From Paramacrobiotus metropolitanus (Eukaryota > Tardigrada > Eutardigrada > Parachela > Macrobiotidae), in assembly GCF_019649055.1 (NCBI RefSeq), contig NW_026570436.1:62001-126000 (forward strand): DNA of 64,000 nt. The letters run 5' to 3'. Made by a program: the position numbers and the translations under genes. Position 1 is the first letter of the stretch. Each line of letters begins with the position of its first letter. Of this stretch, positions 56,496 through 64,000 are shown one piece after another. The notes under the pieces were generated by a model, which was given only the letters and a program-made list of their open reading frames with translations, had not been told where the DNA came from and made no database searches.

Positions 56496-57824
56496 ATGGC
56501 CGAAGCGGAGCATTGGCATACCCTCGAAGCCGCTGGAGAACCAATTGGCGGCTGGCCAGTCAACTTATGGCTGACCAAATTTGAACAGCGATTTGCGGAC
56601 AAGAACAAGGAAGTGAACATGATATCCCGAATAAACAAGCGGATATTCCGTTTCGGCGAAGAAACGCCGGAACAATACTACGACGCGATGATGTTCATGA
56701 AGTCCCAAGTCCCTACCGTCACCGACCAGATGATACTATATCATCTTCGGGAGAACATCCATGAACCCAAACTGCGGGAGGCCCTGGAAATCAGGATGCC
56801 GGCGACGCCGATCGAGTTCCGTGACTACCTGCGGGACTTCGTTAACGGCAAGGAAATGTATGAGGTGCGGAAATCGCGTGACAGCGACTACGCTAGAGTT
56901 CGGGCAGCAACACCTGCACCTGTTCCGACTCCACCTCCGGCGATACCACAACAGACTGTGTATCAGCCACACATGATGCCGGGATATCAGACTCCAACAG
57001 CACAGTACGGACAACTAAGTCCGGCTCCGACGCCACCGGTGCAACAAGCACCAGTCCAGCAACAGACGTGGGCAGGCGCGGTAGCAGCGAACCTGAATCC
57101 CCCGGCACCTGGAGTTGGAGCCCCCGTTAACAACTACGGCGGCCCAGGTTATAGCTCGGGCGGTAACCAAAACGACACAGGTTTTGGTTACGGACAAAAC
57201 TCGAACCAGGGGTACTCCGCATACGGACAGTATCCTCCACAAGGATACGGCGGCGGAGGTTATGGTCGCGGAAAAGGACGCGGCGGCGGGAACCGCGGCC
57301 GTGGGAACTTCCCTAACCGCGGCGGAGGCGGCGGCCCACAAGGCAACCGACCTCCCCAGGCACAACAAGGTGCTCGGCAAGGAACATCGTACGTCGATAA
57401 GATGGAGGCGGCCTTCTTCCAGTGGACGAAGGACAAGACCTTCCGATGCAGGCACTGCATGTTCAACAACCATGACGAGTCGCGCTGCATCTATGGCTCG
57501 GACAACAATCCGAACCTTCGGTGGTACGACGACTGGTACCGCCGATACTCGACGAACGGCCCGGTAGGTTCGGTGAATCCCTTCTGGAAGGACATCGTGC
57601 CGCCGCCACGCCAACGCCAACAGGCAGGAGGCTCGGGTAGCCCCGGTAACAGAAACCGGTCGCCCGGCCAGGGGAATGGCGGAAACCGCAACAATGGCGG
57701 TGGGAACCAACAAGGTTCCCCGGCATACAGAGAACCGTTGCCGCCCCGCCAGTCGTTAAACTCGACGCCACCCAACAATGGACCGGCTCGGAGTAACTCC
57801 CCGGGAAACGCCCAAGGTCGATGA
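56496..57824 (+). CDS. Gypsy Gag, capsid C-terminal part and nucleocapsid
   Basis: The 442-codon ORF completes the capsid (AEHWHTLEAAGE, NLWLTKFEQRFADKNKE, then YHLRENIHEPKLREALEIRM, the usual C-terminal capsid helices). A Pro/Gln-rich linker and an RGG-type basic block (RGKGRGGGNRGRGNFPNRGG, nt about 57260-57330) follow, then a zinc knuckle C-X2-C-X4-H-X4-C (nt 57447-57488) and a Gly/Asn/Arg-rich tail. The stop TGA (57822-57824) overlaps the ATG of the next ORF by two bases (ATGA). Confidence 0.8.
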   Translation: MAEAEHWHTLEAAGEPIGGWPVNLWLTKFEQRFADKNKEVNMISRINKRIFRFGEETPEQYYDAMMFMKSQVPTVTDQMILYHLRENIHEPKLREALEIRMPATPIEFRDYLRDFVNGKEMYEVRKSRDSDYARVRAATPAPVPTPPPAIPQQTVYQPHMMPGYQTPTAQYGQLSPAPTPPVQQAPVQQQTWAGAVAANLNPPAPGVGAPVNNYGGPGYSSGGNQNDTGFGYGQNSNQGYSAYGQYPPQGYGGGGYGRGKGRGGGNRGRGNFPNRGGGGGPQGNRPPQAQQGARQGTSYVDKMEAAFFQWTKDKTFRCRHCMFNNHDESRCIYGSDNNPNLRWYDDWYRRYSTNGPVGSVNPFWKDIVPPPRQRQQAGGSGSPGNRNRSPGQGNGGNRNNGGGNQQGSPAYREPLPPRQSLNSTPPNNGPARSNSPGNAQGR

Positions 57825-60800
57825 GCTCCGGTGACTCATTCGACCTCCAACATCCGACTGAACCACCGGACAAGGATAACCCCACTAACCAGCCGCTTAC
57901 TTCCCGGAACGAACCGAACTTCCCCACGACGATTGAGGAAGGCTACCAACAGATAGCCACTATCCTCCAACTACTTGGACTGAACGAAAACAGCTCCGAG
58001 GAGGATTTCGCAAAGGCGGTATCGGCCCCTACAAAGGAGGCGGAAACGGCTCGGAAGTTAGCCGCTCAGTTCGGCGTGTACGCCAACAATGGCACCGTCG
58101 AAGCGTGGCCCGGGATGCAACAGGCACTCGAGGCGACCGACCCAGCCCCTCGACTCGAAGCTGGAACGTCGGAGGTCGGAACGCAGAAATTGCCCGACCG
58201 AAGCAGCGCGAACAAAGCGACTGCGCCGTCCGTCACACAAAGTGACGTAGTACGGCCCGGCCACGGAAGTTGGACCGGATTGCCGGTGAGGATAAACTCA
58301 ACCGAGCAGGCCAGACGATGCCCAAGACGCGGAGGACCGGGACGCCGATTCACGCACAGGGGCAACAGAAACTTCCCCAATGTATCATCCGGACGCGCAA
58401 CGGATAGATACGCTGCGACAATGGCAGCCATCGACCTCACCGAAGAATCGGAAGGAGAAGTCGAAGAATGGGAAACGGTCCCATTGGGAGCACAGGTACC
58501 CGTTTACTCTCGGCCAGGAGAAGCGGACCTCTTCCAGCCAAAAGAGCGACCAGCCAGAACAATAGCCAGTTCTCGAACATTCCTGAACCTCGACTATACG
58601 TGGTCGAAATTGAGGCCAACAGACACCTCAATTGAAGAACGGATACTGGCTCAGGCACAACGGTTCCGAACCGCCAAATTACCGGAGGACGGAGTAGCTA
58701 ACCGACCTGAGGTACAGGAAGCGGGTGAAGTCGGAGTCGAACTTACACAAAGTTCAACTCAACAGTCAGTCGACCACGGACCGGTGTCATTAATTCCCAT
58801 CAAACCAACGATACGGGAAGTAACTTTTGAGAAGGGAACGCATAAGAAACCGAAAACAGTTCGAGCTTGGACACATGAAATCCAAGTCGGATCCACGCCC
58901 ACAATGGCGATGTTAGATACCGGAGCGGAGACCTCGCTCATCGAACAACGGTTTTGCGAGAGGAACGGTTTAACAATGCAACCCCTCGGACATTACACCA
59001 AAATACTTGGAGTGGGCGGACAAGTCGCCTTTGTAGTGTCACACTGCTGTACGGCACCTGTAACAATGCAGGGCTTTACTAGCCATCACACATTCCATGT
59101 CCAGCCGACCGAAGCGGATATCCCAGTGCTACTCGGATGCGACTACCTGCATTCGAAGTTCACCTTTATTCTTACACCAATTCCAATTCCGGAACAATCG
59201 GAAGGAAAGACGGTAGTGCAGTCTATCCCGATACCAGAGGCATCGGACACGGTAGGAAACGAAGCTCGGATTAGTCGGCTTGATCACCCGGCGAACTCCA
59301 CACGTAAAATCTGCCGCGATTGCCGGGATACGAACCGCACTCTGTTGGAGGAACTAGCACTCCACAACGTGATAGAGCACTATCAGAAACGGATACGCAA
59401 CGGTACACTACGAACGGCAAGGACGGCACTGAAGTCTATCCCGATACCAGAGGCACCCGCTGAAGCGGATGCCCAGAACTTAGAACGAGTACGACAAAAG
59501 TACCGAACTTGGTTCTCGGGAGCTCGACACTTTCTCGACCAACGGACGTTGGAGATGGTGACCACTCTGCGACAGAACGGAGCGGTAACTTACGAGCAAA
59601 TACGGGACGCACAACAAACGTGTGAACCAGTAATTGCCCTCATGAACGACATAGAGGACGAAGCATGGGAATGGGAAGATGAACGAATTCCGATCCATCG
59701 ACAGTACATGGAATACGGACTTCCCGTCCCACGACCTTTGGAAATGCCCTGCCAAGAACTAGGCTTCCAACTTTTTGCCTATATGCAACGAGTTCAGTTG
59801 CACGGAGAATCGTCAACGACCGCATTCTGGCAACGGTATGGCGAAGACACCGCTATAACGCGACATGTTCCCGACCCATTGCCGCCAATCGAGGAGCATA
59901 CTCCGACCACAGTGCAATTCGTGAGTAGCCCGGCGAAACCCCAGGACGACGTAACCCTGGAGGAAACTGATAAACCTTATCAGTGTACCATCTGTAAGGA
60001 TAACATTGACGGAGTGGTACGGGCCATAAAGGCTCATCACGATTTAACTTGGTCGGACGACAGACCGTCGTCACCGTCACCTCCGCAACAGGAACGGAAG
60101 GTAGACCGCTTTCGGAAGCCCCAACAGACGAGCATCCGATGGCTGAGCGACATAGGCTCACAGCCAAACGACCTTGAGAATCAGGATGAAGCAAGTCGAC
60201 CTACCCAACCGACGGAGCAAGTCGACCAAGCCGAAACGACCACACAGGTCGAAGTCGGCAATATACCGCAAGTTGGACAGGAGGACGGAACAACCGTCGA
60301 AAACGAAGATTACCAGTCGGACGACTCGGATATACAAAGTACGAGTGAATCGGCGGACACGGACTCCGATAACCGACCTTCGGAGGAATCCGAGGAAGAA
60401 GACGACGAAGAATTCGACCCGTCAGTCCGACACTGTAGGAAGGATAAACCGAGCATAAACGACTCGGACGACTCGTCATCGGAAGACGAAGAACCGACCT
60501 ACGATGTCCGACTAACCACGGCATTGCGGACTATAGTTCACACAGAATTTATAGTCGAGCAACCGGAACAAACCGAACAACCCAAGCCAGTCGACTCCGA
60601 ACAACAGGAGGAACTCGACCAACTTAAGGCTTTGTGGGAATTCGGAGGAGGTAAACCGGAGGAAGACGATTACCGACCTCCAACCATAGTCGTCCAGCAG
60701 TTGTCAACGGAACATCCGACCTTGGCTAACTTAACCGACCAACAGAAGTCGGAGCACTTCAACACATGGAAGGCACGAGTTGCCAAAGTAACGACGATCG

Positions 60801-61381
60801 AGGAGCTGGACCTGGACAACAAATGCCCAGAAGTCCACCACCTAAAGCTGGATCCCCACGTAGAGACGAAAGCGCTAGACCGACAAGTCGTCTTCAACAG
60901 CGAGCGAGTCTCTCTCCCAGCATGGTCAACATGTTCGATAAAGGTACGGACGGCCAAACCAATGGATCCGAGAAGACCAATTTACTTCTCTACCCTACAA
61001 CGGGTAGTCCGACCTATTCGGCCAATCGAAGCCAAGATCGACATCCGACCGACCAACGACACGGCCTGGATAAACATTCAGAACACGACTCACCAAACAA
61101 AGGTGCTGAAGAAAGGTGTTCGACTCGGACATATGCAATACGCTGACGTCTATGAACCGGAAATCAACAATGCATTCGTCGAATGGGAACTCCCACACAG
61201 AGTGGCGAAGACTTGGCCCCCGACTCGGGAAGTGAAGCCAAAACCCCAATTCGAAGTTTTCGAGGCAACAGGAGTTCGAGCCCAACGGAAGGTCAAACTC
61301 ATCCCTCGAGCCGTAACCATGGTAGAAGTCGTCCTGGACGTACCGGTATCCAAGGACCAGAAATTGATGTGTTCTCGGTGA
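57821..61381 (+). CDS. Gypsy Pol part 1: aspartic protease with long acidic spacer
   Basis: Opens with ATG at 57821 inside the Gag stop. An N-terminal disordered region precedes a retropepsin: catalytic MLDTGAETSLIE (Asp-Thr-Gly at nt 58916-58924, about residue 366), a flap-like ILGVGGQ and the closing PVLLGCDYL. Three copies of an (S/P)IPIPE motif follow (nt about 59182, 59223, 59440). The remaining ~600 residues are unusual for Pol: a cysteine pair CRDC, a zinc-finger-like CTICKDN...AIKAHH (nt 59984-60040), and a run very rich in Glu, Asp and Ser (nt about 60310-60500). The last part (VTMVEVVLDVP) already belongs to the pre-RT domain and is cut off by a frame break near 61368. Confidence 0.75.
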   Translation: MSSGDSFDLQHPTEPPDKDNPTNQPLTSRNEPNFPTTIEEGYQQIATILQLLGLNENSSEEDFAKAVSAPTKEAETARKLAAQFGVYANNGTVEAWPGMQQALEATDPAPRLEAGTSEVGTQKLPDRSSANKATAPSVTQSDVVRPGHGSWTGLPVRINSTEQARRCPRRGGPGRRFTHRGNRNFPNVSSGRATDRYAATMAAIDLTEESEGEVEEWETVPLGAQVPVYSRPGEADLFQPKERPARTIASSRTFLNLDYTWSKLRPTDTSIEERILAQAQRFRTAKLPEDGVANRPEVQEAGEVGVELTQSSTQQSVDHGPVSLIPIKPTIREVTFEKGTHKKPKTVRAWTHEIQVGSTPTMAMLDTGAETSLIEQRFCERNGLTMQPLGHYTKILGVGGQVAFVVSHCCTAPVTMQGFTSHHTFHVQPTEADIPVLLGCDYLHSKFTFILTPIPIPEQSEGKTVVQSIPIPEASDTVGNEARISRLDHPANSTRKICRDCRDTNRTLLEELALHNVIEHYQKRIRNGTLRTARTALKSIPIPEAPAEADAQNLERVRQKYRTWFSGARHFLDQRTLEMVTTLRQNGAVTYEQIRDAQQTCEPVIALMNDIEDEAWEWEDERIPIHRQYMEYGLPVPRPLEMPCQELGFQLFAYMQRVQLHGESSTTAFWQRYGEDTAITRHVPDPLPPIEEHTPTTVQFVSSPAKPQDDVTLEETDKPYQCTICKDNIDGVVRAIKAHHDLTWSDDRPSSPSPPQQERKVDRFRKPQQTSIRWLSDIGSQPNDLENQDEASRPTQPTEQVDQAETTTQVEVGNIPQVGQEDGTTVENEDYQSDDSDIQSTSESADTDSDNRPSEESEEEDDEEFDPSVRHCRKDKPSINDSDDSSSEDEEPTYDVRLTTALRTIVHTEFIVEQPEQTEQPKPVDSEQQEELDQLKALWEFGGGKPEEDDYRPPTIVVQQLSTEHPTLANLTDQQKSEHFNTWKARVAKVTTIEELDLDNKCPEVHHLKLDPHVETKALDRQVVFNSERVSLPAWSTCSIKVRTAKPMDPRRPIYFSTLQRVVRPIRPIEAKIDIRPTNDTAWINIQNTTHQTKVLKKGVRLGHMQYADVYEPEINNAFVEWELPHRVAKTWPPTREVKPKPQFEVFEATGVRAQRKVKLIPRAVTMVEVVLDVPVSKDQKLMCSR

Positions 61382-61412
61382 ATCCGACCCCAAACGAGAC
61401 GGAGTCGAATTC

Positions 61413-61910
61413 ATGGACGGCGTAACCAAGCATGATGGGAAACGATTCACCGTCATGGTGGCAAACCACACTCATCGGGAGGTAACCTTACGCAAAGGTG
61501 CCCCGATGGGTCGAGCTGAAGCATTTACAATGATGACGGACGACCAGAAAGTCGAAGAGGCACGAGTCAACACGGCTGAGGTAGAAACAGAAGACGCCGA
61601 GTCCCAGGAGGAGCGAAGAAGAATCATCGACTCCATGAACTTCGGTAAAAACTTAACCGATGAGCAACTAGCCAAACTGAAGGCCGTTGCATGGGATTAC
61701 CGGACCGTATTTCCGACCTCGAAGAAACCTTACGGAGACGTCAAAGGGGTAACACATACCATTGATGTCCAAGGTGCACAGCCGATTAAGATGAACCCCA
61801 CCAGGACAAGCTGGAAGGGACGTGAATTCATCCAAAAACACGTGCAAGAGATGCTCGACCAAGGAGTCATCGAACCGTCATCGGCTGCATGGAGCTTCCC
61901 GTCGTCTTAG
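61413..61910 (+). CDS. Gypsy Pol part 2: start of reverse transcriptase
   Basis: The frame is open from about 61380. It carries the pre-RT segment (VMVANHTHREVTLRKGAPMG) and the first RT fingers: FPTSKKPYGDVKGVTHTIDV, then MLDQGVIEPSSAAWSFP. The TAG at 61908-61910 follows a one-base shift near 61900; the next ORF picks up at once. Confidence 0.75.
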   Translation: MDGVTKHDGKRFTVMVANHTHREVTLRKGAPMGRAEAFTMMTDDQKVEEARVNTAEVETEDAESQEERRRIIDSMNFGKNLTDEQLAKLKAVAWDYRTVFPTSKKPYGDVKGVTHTIDVQGAQPIKMNPTRTSWKGREFIQKHVQEMLDQGVIEPSSAAWSFPSS

Positions 61911-63721
61911 CCGCGAAACGGAACGGAGACGGCACGGTAGGAACACGCTTCTGCATCAACTATATCAAGTTGAATGCCGTCACGAAGAAAAACAACTACC
62001 CACTACCGAACCCGGACGAGCTACTGGACCGATGTGCCGGAATGGAATACTACGGCAAGGTAGACTGCCAGTCCGGCTTTTGGCAAATTCCCATGGACGA
62101 ACAATCCAAAGACTACACGACCTTCGTAACACCCGAAGGCATGTGGCGATTTAACCGTATGCCGTTTGGAGTCTGCAACGGACCAGCAACTTTCCAAATG
62201 CATATGGATAAAATTACGGCATCAGCTCGGAAGAAAGGTGTATTCGCCTACATTGACGACATCATCTTCTTCGGCAAAACGTTCGAAGACTTCCTAGAGG
62301 CTTTCCGAGCAACTCTCGAATGCCTCCGCGATGCTGGATTTACGGTCAAACCCTCCAAATGTGAGGTCGGAACGGACAGACTGCTGTTCCTGGGACATGT
62401 TCTTAGTAAAAACGGAGTCCAGACCGACGATGAGAAAGTGGCCTGTATCGCAGAACAAAGCTGCCCGAGAACTGAACGGCAACTTAGGTCGTTCCTCGGA
62501 CTGGCCAACTACTACCGGAAATTCATCCGAGGATACGCTCAGAAGACTGCAAAGATGTATGAGCTCTTACGGAAGGACAAGAACATCAAGCTCGATTGGA
62601 CGGAAGCCCACACGGCCGAGTTCAACGACATCAAGAAGGCGCTAACCGAAGCACCTGTACTGGCGAAGTTCGACCCGACCAAGAAGACCGTCATCGAATG
62701 TGACGCAAGCGGAGCCGGACTTGGCGCGGTGATCTCACAAGACGATCACCCAATCGCCTACGCCAGTCGAGTCCTACGTGGACCGGAACTCAACTATGGA
62801 GTTACCGAATGGGAATGCTTGGCCGTGGTATGGGCCGTGCAGAAATTTAAGCACTTCATCGACCACGGACCATTCACCGTAAGGACGGATCACCGAGCAC
62901 TGCAGAACCTGCTCCGATGCGAGTCAAACCGACCTGGCATCAACCCTCGACTAACGAGATGGGCACTGGCTTTACAAGGACGGGACATAACCATCGAGTA
63001 TAAGCCAGGAGTTTTCTGCGACAATGCGGACGCCCTGTCGAGATGGCCACTCGAACGTAGTGACGACAAAGATCCACACGAAGAGTTGGACCAAGTCCCC
63101 AACTTCGAGGACTTCAAGGACGAAATTAAGGTCTGCACAATACGGACTCTTAGACGTCTGAAGGCAAATGCCTCAAAGAAAAGGAAGAAGGATCTGAAGG
63201 AACCACCGAAAATCCCCCTTCCACCGGCTCTACCAGGATGCAATGTCATAACCGACTGGGATGACTTGAGTACCACAGAGGTCCGAGTCATTAACATCCC
63301 AGCATCGGAGACACCGGAATCGACTATTCGGACCGTCAACACGGCGGAAGATGACGAGTTGGAAGTCGAAAAGACACTCCCACCTCCACCCGAACCGAAC
63401 GTAGAACTTCGGAAAGCGCAGTTGCGAGACCCACAACTACGCAAAATCATTGATGAACTGGAACACCCAGAGAACCTTGACCATAAGTCGCAACATCTGG
63501 AACATTACCAGATGGCGCAAGGAGTCTTGTACAGACTGAAGACCATCAACACAAAGTTGGAACGGTGCTTCGTCGTACCACTCTTTATGCGAAATCAAAT
63601 CATCCGATCACTCCACGATGGAAAAAACCGGAAACCATTTCGGACGGGAGAAGACGATCGAAGCGCTGAAGCTGCGTTACTATTGGCCACGGATGAATAC
63701 CGATGCCATCGCCTACATTGA
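61889..63721 (+). CDS. Gypsy Pol part 3: reverse transcriptase, RNase H, start of integrase
   Basis: Continues RT (VVLAAKRNGDGT, FCINYIKLN). Catalytic aspartates are present: D59 in GKVDCQSGF and the YIDD box (residues 121-124, nt 62249-62260). The Gypsy motif SFLGLANYYRKFI and thumb follow. RNase H has D272 (ECDASG), E309 (TEWEC) and D334 (VRTDHRAL). The chromo-less linker (about 400-510) is charged; the integrase zinc-binding N-terminus begins near YQMAQGVLYRLK. A shift in the A6 run 63622-63627 ends useful coding; codons after it are out of frame. No catalytic residue is missing up to that point. Confidence 0.88.
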   Translation: MELPVVLAAKRNGDGTVGTRFCINYIKLNAVTKKNNYPLPNPDELLDRCAGMEYYGKVDCQSGFWQIPMDEQSKDYTTFVTPEGMWRFNRMPFGVCNGPATFQMHMDKITASARKKGVFAYIDDIIFFGKTFEDFLEAFRATLECLRDAGFTVKPSKCEVGTDRLLFLGHVLSKNGVQTDDEKVACIAEQSCPRTERQLRSFLGLANYYRKFIRGYAQKTAKMYELLRKDKNIKLDWTEAHTAEFNDIKKALTEAPVLAKFDPTKKTVIECDASGAGLGAVISQDDHPIAYASRVLRGPELNYGVTEWECLAVVWAVQKFKHFIDHGPFTVRTDHRALQNLLRCESNRPGINPRLTRWALALQGRDITIEYKPGVFCDNADALSRWPLERSDDKDPHEELDQVPNFEDFKDEIKVCTIRTLRRLKANASKKRKKDLKEPPKIPLPPALPGCNVITDWDDLSTTEVRVINIPASETPESTIRTVNTAEDDELEVEKTLPPPPEPNVELRKAQLRDPQLRKIIDELEHPENLDHKSQHLEHYQMAQGVLYRLKTINTKLERCFVVPLFMRNQIIRSLHDGKNRKPFRTGEDDRSAEAALLLATDEYRCHRLH

Positions 63722-64000
63722 GAAATGCCGACAGTGCATCATGACTAATAAGCAACGACGCCCACCACCTGGTAAACTCCAGAAGATGGAAGTCGGTGAA
63801 GCCTGGTACCGCATCTATGCGGACTTCAAAGGTCCTCTTCCTCGAACGGAGACGAAGGGATACCAGTATATCGCAGTGGTAACCGACCAGCTGACGAAGT
63901 TCACCGTAGCTCGGGCAACAAAGACGAATACCGCGAGGGAATTCGAACGGTTCTTCGTCAAAGATGTCCTTTTGAAGTACGGAATGCCGACCTTCATCCA
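63627..64000 (+). CDS. Gypsy Pol part 4: integrase (partial, runs off window)
   Basis: In the frame starting at 63627 the integrase continues without stop to the edge: a His of the HHCC zinc module in GNHFGREKTIEAL, KLRYYWP, the CRQC pair (nt about 63728-63739), then the catalytic core with its first two aspartates, in YADFKGPLPRT (nt 63822-63824) and VVTDQLTKF (nt 63885-63887). The third catalytic residue (Glu) lies beyond the window. Confidence 0.8.

Larger units (their letters stand above)
51455..64000 (+). mobile_element. Very large Ty3/Gypsy LTR retrotransposon, 5' portion (continues past right edge)
   Basis: Order seen: probable LTR, primer-binding site, 1.3-kb leader, Gag, protease, spacer, reverse transcriptase, RNase H, integrase. 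Protease before RT and integrase last is the Gypsy order. At least 12.5 kb lie inside the window, well above the usual 5-8 kb of the class, because Gag has a long N-terminal extension and a long spacer separates protease from RT. At least seven single-base frame changes break the coding path, in contrast to host exons, which are clean. Base composition is visibly more GC-rich than the flanking DNA. The left boundary is inferred because the 3' LTR is out of view. Confidence 0.85.

Noticed and set aside
1-64000. CRISPR arrays, rRNA operons, complete tRNA genes, bacterial operon signals
   Set aside because: None seen; introns, LTR elements and metazoan domain architectures make the window clearly eukaryotic nuclear DNA.

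Overview
The window is eukaryotic, from an invertebrate animal. Host genes are split into short exons by GT-AG introns (mostly about 60-650 nt), intergenic DNA is AT-rich, and every recognisable host protein has a metazoan counterpart. A small ecdysozoan such as a tardigrade is my guess, but nothing here proves it. I traced splice sites by eye; for the five best gene models every exon junction keeps frame.

Left third (1-20.1 kb, all minus strand): a partial gene with a RUN-like domain at the left edge; a p62/sequestosome-1 homologue with a duplicated ZZ zinc finger; a complete LTR element with identical LTRs that carries only gag, inserted about 430 bp upstream of the p62 start codon; and a PLEKHM1-like gene (RUN domain plus C-terminal Rubicon-homology zinc module). 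p62 (autophagy receptor) and PLEKHM1 (autophagosome-lysosome fusion adaptor) act at successive steps of selective autophagy. The p62 upstream region shows a TATA-like box, CCAAT boxes, a TGAGTCAGC site and a perfect three-unit heat-shock element.

Middle (20.1-30.4 kb): CPSF6 (cleavage factor Im 68-kDa subunit, plus strand, 11 exons) diverges from PLEKHM1 across about 1 kb and converges on a DGAT2/MOGAT acyltransferase gene (minus, 3 exons). Introns of PLEKHM1 and CPSF6 contain non-autonomous terminal-inverted-repeat elements and a tRNA-derived SINE-like piece.

30.4-43.2 kb is a gene-poor graveyard. Two repeat blocks each occur twice in interleaved order. There are two decayed Ulp1/C48-peptidase-like fragments, a 738-bp fold-back element with TTA target duplication, and several hairpins. 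Next come a GPI-anchored Ly6-type gene (43.2-46.5 kb), about 3.8 kb with no recognisable gene, and an intronless unrecognised 246-residue protein (50.3-51.1 kb).

The right end (about 51.4-64 kb, running off the window) is one very large Ty3/Gypsy retrotransposon. It has a probable 5' LTR, primer-binding site, a long leader with a repeated motif, a Gag with a long coiled coil ahead of the capsid, a Gag/Pol junction overlapping as ATGA, then protease, a long acidic spacer with a zinc-finger-like motif, reverse transcriptase, RNase H and the start of integrase. About seven single-base frame breaks interrupt it, so it is either decayed or carries assembly indels.
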